This document shows positions 1-5,931 of a stretch of DNA of 5,931 nt, in pieces. Made by a program: the position numbers and the translations under genes. Within the stretch, counting starts at the first letter, position 1. Each line of letters begins with the position of its first letter. The stretch is from Candidatus Rokuibacteriota bacterium (lineage in GTDB: Bacteria; Methylomirabilota; Methylomirabilia; Rokubacteriales; CSP1-6): contig QHRT01000204.1 in NCBI GenBank assembly GCA_003220195.1, positions 1 to 5,931 of the forward strand, read 5' to 3'. The notes under the pieces are model-generated. The model saw only the letters and a program-made list of their open reading frames with translations, ran no database searches and was not told the origin of the DNA.

Positions 1-43
1 AACCCATCGACCGCTCCGCGCTCGCTGGGTTCCACGAGCTGAC

Positions 44-1426
44 GTGGCCGCCGCGCTCGTCTGGATGGCTCTCGTCCGGTGGTGCGCGCTCCTGAGCCTC
101 GGTGCGCTCATCGGCGCGCTCGTTCTCGAGACGGTGGTGCTGCCTCCGGGAGAGCGAGAGCTCGTGCGAGTCCAGCGCCGGCTTCGCGTGTGGTCGCGCG
201 CCGCCGCGATCGTCTTGCTGCTCGCCACGGCCGGAGAGCTCGTCGGACGCGCGCAGACGATGAGCGGTGGTGGGCTCGCGGCCGCGATCGGCGCGGCGCC
301 GCTCGTCTTGATGCGGACGCACTTCGGCACGATCTGGATGCTGCGTGCGGTCGCGCTCGTCCTGGTTCTCTTCTTGTCGTGGTCGGGATCGCGCGGCGCC
401 CGCGTGAGCAGCCTCTGTCTGGCATCCGGCGTTGCGTTGACGACGGCGCTCATCGGTCACGCCGCGGACTGGGGAGATCTCACCGTCAGCGTCGCCGTCG
501 ACTGGGTCCACGTGATGGCCGCGGCGGCGTGGACGGGCGGACTCCCGGGCCTCGCGATCGTGGCCTTGCGCGAGCGGCACGCGTGGCTCCCGGCGCTGCT
601 CGCGACCGTCGTGCGACGCTTCTCACGGCTCGCCGGACTCTGTCTCTTCGCCGTGGTGCTGAGCGGGCTCTACAACGCGTGGGTGCAGATCCGGTCGCTG
701 CCGGCAGTGTGGACGACTCCGTACGGTCGGGTGCTGCTGGCGAAGATCGCGGTGTTTCTCGTCCTCGCCGCGATCGGCGCCGTCAATCGGCACGCGATCG
801 TGCCGTACCTCGGCTCCGGGCGGCGGCCGCGGGGCCTCGTGACGCGATCAGTGCGACTGACTCGCCTCGCGCTCGTGGGGCCTCGGCGCGCATCGTCGCC
901 GTTCGGTCTCGCAGCGCGATTGACGAGGTACGTGGGAGCGGAGGCGATCCTCGCGCTCGTCGTGTTCGGGTGTACCGCCGTGCTCGGCGAATCGACGCCG
1001 GGACGACACGCGGGACGCCACGGCCGCGGTCAAGAACGCCGTGGCCCGATTCACACGACGATGGAGCAGCTGCACGAGAGCGGCGGAGTACCGAGCGGCT
1101 GGAGCTTCGCGGCGCCGGCCGGCGACGAAGACCGCGGCCGTGACGTGTTCACGAAGCTCGAGTGCTTTGCGTGTCATCGGGTGGATGGCGCGGCGTTCCC
1201 ACCGCCGTCGCGGCCGGGCCCCGACCTCACGACGGTCGGCGCCCACCATCCGACCGGCTATCTCGTCGAGTCGATCATGAATCCGAACGCGGTGATCGTG
1301 GACGGCCCCGGATACACCGGACCGGACGGCCGTTCGATCATGCCGGATTATCGAGACAGCCTGACGATCGCGGACCTGATCGATCTCGTCGCGTATCTCG
1401 AATCGCTCACGGGAAATCACAATTGA
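44..1426 (+). CDS. CopD-like copper-resistance membrane protein fused to a C-terminal cytochrome c domain (N-terminus possibly incomplete)
   Basis: A polytopic inner-membrane protein of 460 residues from the GTG at 44. Residues 1-315 form about eight hydrophobic segments (roughly 8-31, 52-68, 99-115, 122-140, 152-175, 195-212, 229-247, 297-314) and resemble the CopD family, which is linked to copper uptake or tolerance. The best family match is the segment DWVHVMAAAAWTGGLPGL near 153-170; His93, His139, His156 and His250 lie at or near membrane segments and could bind metal. After a linker rich in Arg, Gly and His (about 316-340), a class I cytochrome c domain follows: CFACH at 374-378 is the haem c attachment motif and Met433 in SIMPDY is the likely sixth haem ligand. 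Ordinary CopD proteins are about 300 residues and lack this haem domain. The haem domain should be periplasmic. The frame is open upstream to base 2 and no good ribosome site precedes 44 or the ATG at 65, so the gene may begin outside the window, perhaps with a CopC part. The CopD assignment is fairly firm; the copper role is inferred from the family. Confidence 0.82.
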   Translation: MAAALVWMALVRWCALLSLGALIGALVLETVVLPPGERELVRVQRRLRVWSRAAAIVLLLATAGELVGRAQTMSGGGLAAAIGAAPLVLMRTHFGTIWMLRAVALVLVLFLSWSGSRGARVSSLCLASGVALTTALIGHAADWGDLTVSVAVDWVHVMAAAAWTGGLPGLAIVALRERHAWLPALLATVVRRFSRLAGLCLFAVVLSGLYNAWVQIRSLPAVWTTPYGRVLLAKIAVFLVLAAIGAVNRHAIVPYLGSGRRPRGLVTRSVRLTRLALVGPRRASSPFGLAARLTRYVGAEAILALVVFGCTAVLGESTPGRHAGRHGRGQERRGPIHTTMEQLHESGGVPSGWSFAAPAGDEDRGRDVFTKLECFACHRVDGAAFPPPSRPGPDLTTVGAHHPTGYLVESIMNPNAVIVDGPGYTGPDGRSIMPDYRDSLTIADLIDLVAYLESLTGNHN

Positions 1427-1431
1427 CTACA

Positions 1432-1455
1432 TGGGGGGCCTCGACGGGCCCCCCA
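1432..1455. terminator. GC-rich hairpin just after the CopD-cytochrome c gene
   Basis: A perfect inverted repeat, GGGGGGCC at 1433-1440 and GGCCCCCC at 1447-1454, with a six-base loop TCGACG; T1432 and A1455 can add a ninth pair. It starts 6 bases after the stop codon of the upstream gene, the usual place for an intrinsic terminator. The following bases (AATTCTTG) are only weakly T-rich, so it is not a textbook Rho-independent terminator, although GC-rich genomes often rely on strong stems with poor T tracts. Confidence 0.6.
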
Positions 1456-1464
1456 ATTCTTGAA

Positions 1465-1489
1465 GCGAAGGGGGCTACGCCCCCCTCGC
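1465..1489. repeat. Second hairpin in the convergent gap, possible REP-like palindrome
   Basis: Bases 1465-1475 pair with 1479-1489 in 10 of 11 positions (one A-C mismatch, 1469 with 1485) around a three-base loop TAC; the core is GGGGGC / GCCCCC. With the stems on either side it makes an array of three hairpins in about 105 bases. Such short, dense GC palindromes between convergent genes are either terminators or members of a dispersed extragenic palindrome family. One copy in a single window cannot separate these. Confidence 0.45.
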
Positions 1490-1515
1490 GCTCCCCCGGC
1501 CCCGACGCTCGGAAA

Positions 1516-1536
1516 CGCCCCGGCACAGCCGGGGCG
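1516..1536. terminator. Hairpin downstream of the phosphofructokinase gene (minus-strand terminator candidate)
   Basis: A perfect nine-base stem, CGCCCCGGC at 1516-1524 and GCCGGGGCG at 1528-1536, with loop ACA. Read on the minus strand it lies 39 bases beyond the phosphofructokinase stop codon (1578-1576) and is followed by TTT (complement of 1515-1513) and then CC. This is the right place and orientation to end phosphofructokinase transcription, although the T tract is very short. Confidence 0.5.
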
Positions 1537-1575
1537 CTCCTCGACTACGCGCTCGATTGTGTTGCCGTGAGCCTG

Positions 1576-2820
<1,245 letters not shown>

Positions 2821-2921
2821 GACGTGGTGGGTCTGATGTGACGAGTTACGCCTCATCGTACATCGTTTTGGCCTATGATCGACGCCGGCATGAGCCGGAT
2901 CTTTCCCCCGCGATCCCTCTC
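2821..2921. promoter_or_regulatory. Divergent intergenic region, presumed promoters for the phosphofructokinase and glycosyltransferase genes
   Basis: About 100 bases separate the preferred starts of two divergently read genes, so both promoters should lie here. It contains a less GC-rich patch around 2853-2880. TATGAT at 2874-2879 matches a sigma-70 type -10 box at five of six positions on the plus strand, 42 bases before the GTG at 2922, but no matching -35 box lies 15-19 bases upstream and there is no extended -10 TG. On the minus strand only weak candidates (TACGAT, complement of 2860-2855) appear. The location is well supported; the exact elements are not. Confidence 0.3.
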
Positions 2922-4294
2922 GTGACCACGCGCTCCGCCCCGGTCGCGGCCGCGACCGGGTGGCCGTCGGTGCTGCTGCCCTCGCTGGTGACGGTGCTCG
3001 GGCTCGGTGTGCCGATGCTCGCCTTCGATCTCGGGCAGCGGGTGCTCGCCACGAACGACGAGACCCGATTTCCCATCCTGGCGCGGGACATCCTGGCGAA
3101 CGGCCACTGGCTTCTGCCCGAGATCGGCGGTGTCCCGCACCTGAACAAGCCGCCCGGGTGCGCGTGGCTCATCGCGATCGTGTCGTGGCCGTTCGGGGCG
3201 GTGACGCAGTGGAGCGCTGGTCTGTCAGCGCTCGTCGCCGCGATCGTCTTGCTGGTCGCGACCGTCTGGATCGGTCAGCGGCTCTTCGGCCGGGACGTCG
3301 CGACCGTCGGCGGACTGATCGCGGTCACGACGTACGGAGTGTTCCTCCACGCGCGCATTCCACGATCGACGGCGCGCGGCGAGGCATCGTTCTGTTCTAC
3401 GCGCTCGTCGCGCTCGCGTTCTGGTTCAAGGGGCCACCCGGATTCGTTCCGATCGCGATCGTCCTCGTCGACGGCCTCTTCGATACCGGCTGGGCCGGGT
3501 GTCGTCGCGTGCTCTCCATTCCCGGCCTCGCGATCCTGGTCGCGGCCGTGGCGCCGTGGTGGCTTCTGGCCGGGAGCTCGGGCGGCGCGGAGTTCGTCGA
3601 CGACGTTCTGATCACGGACCTCCTGATGTGGTACGCACCGAGCGGCGGATGGACGTGGCGGCATCTCACCGACCCGATCGGGCAGGCGCTCACGGCGCTG
3701 TTGCCGTGGGCGCTCGTCCTTCCCGTCGCCTTCGTGTGGTTCGTCCGGCGAAGAGGCGATCGCGTCGAGTCGCGAAGGATCCGGCTGCTCGTCGTCTGGG
3801 TCGCGGTCTCGTTCGTCCTGGTGGCGATCTCGAGTCAGCAGAGGCTGCGCTACTATCTGCCGCTCTGTGCTCCGGCGTCCTTGCTGCTCGCGTTCTGGTG
3901 GACGCGCGCGATCGCGTCGCGCTGGCGGCTCGCGACGCCGCTCGTCTGCAGCGCCGTCGCCGTCGGCCTCGTCGTGTGGAATCTTTCCGCGACGTCGCGC
4001 TCGGCGGCGGCCACGGACATGGTGCCCGTCGTCGAACCGCTCCACGTGGCGAGGGTGCCCATCTACGCGCTCGACGCTCCGGAGATCGTGCTGAGCTTCT
4101 ACCTCGAGCGTCCGGTCACGGGATTCCAACGCTGGGACGACGTCGCGCGGCAGCTCGAACACGGGCGCGAAGCGTTCCTGGTCGTCGCCGACCGGCAGGT
4201 GGCATCGGCGCCTGCGTCGCTGGAGCTGCGCCGGGTGACGCCGTTTCGGATCCAGCGGCGCCCGTACACGCTGGTCGCCGCTCGCGGAGGCTAA
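2922..4294 (+). pseudogene. ArnT/PMT-family membrane glycosyltransferase, frameshifted with an apparent internal deletion
   Basis: Family members are integral-membrane enzymes that move a sugar from a polyprenyl-phosphate carrier to lipid A, protein or another acceptor outside the membrane. The first half, read from a likely GTG at 2922, has a first membrane segment, then NDETRF (codons at 3054-3071; the Asp-Glu pair, residues 46-47, is the conserved acidic motif of the first external loop), ARDILANGHW, and HLNKPPGCAWL (Lys at 3147), matching the family pattern of an Asp-Glu loop followed by KPP. This frame runs well to about 3356-3368 (GVFLHARIP), then turns into low-complexity Ser/Arg sequence and stops at 3609-3611. 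The family resumes one frame back near 3380 with RRGIVLFYALVALAFW, KGPPG (3428-3442), several membrane segments and the typical late motif SSQQRLRYYLPLCAP (about 3831-3875), ending at TAA 4292-4294. The segment between HAR and KGPPG also looks short compared with ArnT as I recall it. No slippery heptamer is evident, so a programmed shift is unlikely. A sequencing or binning error remains possible. The sugar and acceptor are unknown. Confidence 0.75.
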
Positions 4295-4297
4295 TCG

Positions 4298-5899
4298 CTA
4301 CCCTTCGAAGAGGACGGTGCCGCCGAGCACCGTCATGTCGATCGGAAGATCCCGGAGCCGCGTCACCGGCATCCGCGCGATGTCGTCCGCCAGCACGCAG
4401 AGGTCGGCGACCTTGCCGATCTCGATGCTGCCCTTCCAGCCCTCTTCGAACGACGCGTAGGCGCCGTGCCGCGTGTGCATCCGGATCGCGGCGGCGAGCT
4501 CCACCTTCTCGGCCGGGCCGCACACGTCACCGTCCGAGGTCTTGCGAGTGAGCGCCTGCTCGATGCCGAAGAGCGGCGCGTAATGCGTCACCGGCGCATC
4601 CGAGCTGCCGGCGACCCGGACCCCGCGGGCCAGAAGAGAGCGGGCCGGGAACATCACGTCGGCGCGATGCCGGCCGTAATTTCTGATGTAGCCGTCGCCG
4701 AATTCCCAGAAGAACGCCGGCTGCATCGCGGGGACGATGCCGAGCCCGGCCACGCGCTGCTGGAGGTCGGGCGGGCAGATGCCACAGTGCTCGATGCGAT
4801 GGCGGATCCCGTCGCGACGGAAGGCGTGCTGCGCACGCTCGATCGCCGTCAGCGTCTGCTCGATCGCACGGTCCCCGACCGCGTGCACGGTGCATTGAAA
4901 GCCGCGACGATGAGCCGTCCCGAGCAGGTCCTCCAGATCCTCCTGCTGCCAGTAGAGGATTCCCGAGTCGTGCTCGTCGCACGTGTACGGCTCGCGCGTC
5001 GCTGCGGTCGGCCCGCTCGACGAGCCGTCGGTCATCACCTTGAAGGCGCCGAGCCGCAAAAGCCTGTCGCCGAGGCCGGTGCGCACGCCGGCCTCGAGCA
5101 CGCCCATTGCCGGATGCTGGCGGCTGTTCACGGTCGCGAAGGCGTAGACGCGTAACCTCATGCGGCTTTGCTCGAACACCTCCTGGCACGCGGAGAACGC
5201 CGGCAGTCCCACCAGTCCGCCGGCGTCGTGCACGCTGGTCGCACCTGCGGCGATGTACGCCTGGTCCGCACGAACGAGCGCCTCGCGGTACTCGTCGGAG
5301 GTCGGCATCGCCGCGAACTGGAGCGGCGTCTGCGCCGTCTCGTACGCGACACCGAGGTTCCTGCCGCCGTCACGGTCGTAGCGGCCGCCGCTCGGGTGAG
5401 GCGTCTGGTCGGTGATGCCGGCGCGCGCGAGCGCCGTCGAGCTCACTGACGCGATGTGGCCGCACGTGCGCGTGAAGATCACCGGATGGTTCGGCGCGAC
5501 GTCGTCCCAGTCGCGTCGGTTCGGGTGACGCCGCTCCGCGAGGCGCGACTGGTCGTAGCCGCGCCCGCGGATCCACGTGCCCGGCGGCGCCGTTTGCGCC
5601 TGCTCGTAGACCGCCTTCTTCAACGCTTCGATCGACTGCATGCCCGGCGCCTTGCAGTCGATCGACACGAACGCCATGCCGAGCCCCGCCAGGTGACAGT
5701 GGGCGTCGATGAACCCGGGCAAGAGCGAGCGACCTCGCAGCTCGACGACGCGGGTCTTCGGACCCTTCAATGGCTTGATGTCGTCGTCGCGGCCCACGGC
5801 GACGATGCGATCGCCCTCGACGGCCACCGCCTGCGCGATCTCGTCTCGGGGGTTGACCGTGTGGACCGTGCCGCCGAGGAAGATCAGGTCCGCGCTCAT
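4298..5899 (-). CDS. YtcJ-like metal-dependent amidohydrolase (Amidohydro_3 family)
   Basis: A complete 533-residue hydrolase of the amidohydrolase superfamily, close in layout to YtcJ and N-substituted formamide deformylase. An N-terminal beta-sandwich part (1-60: ADLIFLGGTVHTV, then VEGDRIVAVG) leads into the TIM barrel at LLPGFIDAHCHL (59-70), whose His67 and His69 are the first metal ligands. Further landmarks are the TCGHIASVSSTAL segment (145-157), FKVMTDGS with Lys287 and Asp291, HAVGDRAI with His339, RIEHC with His371, and GSSDAP with the presumed catalytic Asp434. The C-terminus returns to the sandwich with GSIEIGKVADLCVL (490-503) and TVLGGTVLFEG. There is no signal peptide, so a cytoplasmic enzyme is expected. 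All expected residues and a normal family length are present, so it looks functional. Substrates are very diverse and cannot be read from the sequence; amide or cyclic amide hydrolysis is only a family-level guess. The ATG at 5899 gives the standard N-terminus, though the frame stays open upstream to the window edge and no strong ribosome site is seen. It is convergent with the glycosyltransferase remnant, with 3 bases between stop codons. Confidence 0.9.
   Translation of the reverse strand: MSADLIFLGGTVHTVNPRDEIAQAVAVEGDRIVAVGRDDDIKPLKGPKTRVVELRGRSLLPGFIDAHCHLAGLGMAFVSIDCKAPGMQSIEALKKAVYEQAQTAPPGTWIRGRGYDQSRLAERRHPNRRDWDDVAPNHPVIFTRTCGHIASVSSTALARAGITDQTPHPSGGRYDRDGGRNLGVAYETAQTPLQFAAMPTSDEYREALVRADQAYIAAGATSVHDAGGLVGLPAFSACQEVFEQSRMRLRVYAFATVNSRQHPAMGVLEAGVRTGLGDRLLRLGAFKVMTDGSSSGPTAATREPYTCDEHDSGILYWQQEDLEDLLGTAHRRGFQCTVHAVGDRAIEQTLTAIERAQHAFRRDGIRHRIEHCGICPPDLQQRVAGLGIVPAMQPAFFWEFGDGYIRNYGRHRADVMFPARSLLARGVRVAGSSDAPVTHYAPLFGIEQALTRKTSDGDVCGPAEKVELAAAIRMHTRHGAYASFEEGWKGSIEIGKVADLCVLADDIARMPVTRLRDLPIDMTVLGGTVLFEG
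4313..4334. terminator. Hairpin at the convergent gene junction, inside the last codons of the amidohydrolase
   Basis: A perfect eight-base inverted repeat, GACGGTGC at 4313-4320 and GCACCGTC at 4327-4334, with loop CGCCGA. It starts 18 bases after the glycosyltransferase stop codon, so it could slow or end plus-strand transcription, but no T tract follows (ATGTCG). It also encodes the amidohydrolase tail TVLGGTVL, whose repeated Thr-Val-Leu may make the palindrome partly a by-product of coding. A weak terminator candidate only. Confidence 0.25.
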
Positions 5900-5931
5900 G
5901 ATGGACGACGTGTCAGCGCGCGGTCGTGGCC

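Noticed and set aside
2836..2856. Alternative upstream ATG at 2856 as the phosphofructokinase start
   Set aside because: The added 12 residues are unlike the family N-terminus, which normally begins a few residues before the GGG loop, and there is no better ribosome site at 2856.
2890..2925. An 11-codon ATG frame just before the glycosyltransferase GTG, ending in a stop that overlaps it
   Set aside because: It could be read as a leader peptide with translational coupling, but it has no ribosome site, no regulatory codon run and no attenuator hairpin. Chance is enough.
3340..3400. Programmed ribosomal frameshift joining the two glycosyltransferase halves
   Set aside because: No slippery heptamer or following stable structure is apparent, and a segment of the family alignment seems to be missing as well, which frameshifting alone cannot restore.
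3275..4162. Minus-strand 295-codon frame antisense to the glycosyltransferase
   Set aside because: Charged, low-complexity product rich in Arg, Asp and Glu and no motif; best explained as an antisense shadow.
3499..4551. Long plus-strand frame of 350 codons over the end of the glycosyltransferase and the amidohydrolase junction
   Set aside because: Very Arg/Ala-rich composition without any family motif; it overlaps two genes with clear homology in other frames.

Overview
This is a GC-rich, gene-dense stretch of bacterial chromosome, with many long antisense shadow frames of the kind high GC produces. The gene content is a CopD-type membrane protein with a C-terminal haem c domain, a pyrophosphate-type phosphofructokinase, an ArnT/PMT-type membrane glycosyltransferase and a YtcJ-type amidohydrolase. 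Together with the GC content this would fit an environmental (soil or sediment) bacterium, possibly from a poorly cultivated phylum, but the window holds no RNA gene or phylogenetic marker and the lineage cannot be fixed.

Layout: (1) 44-1426, plus strand: a polytopic CopD-like protein ending in a periplasmic mono-haem cytochrome c module; its frame is open to the left edge, so the N-terminus may be incomplete. (2) 1427-1575: a short non-coding gap between convergent genes, packed with three GC-rich hairpins, either a two-way transcription stop or a dispersed palindromic repeat. (3) 2820-1576, minus strand: a 6-phosphofructokinase whose active-site residues indicate use of pyrophosphate. (4) 2821-2921: the divergent region upstream of the next gene. 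(5) 2922-4294, plus strand: a membrane glycosyltransferase with two clear halves in different reading frames. A break near 3357-3395 also appears to have removed a short conserved segment, so it looks like a pseudogene unless it is an assembly error. (6) 5899-4298, minus strand: a complete metal-dependent amidohydrolase, tail to tail with the glycosyltransferase and only 3 bases from its stop codon.

The four genes alternate in strand (+, -, +, -), so none shares an operon with another inside this window and no common pathway is evident. I see no CRISPR array, insertion sequence, tRNA, rRNA or defence system. The items most worth a second look are the CopD-cytochrome c fusion, the broken glycosyltransferase and the hairpin cluster; I found no clear case for an undescribed multi-gene system.
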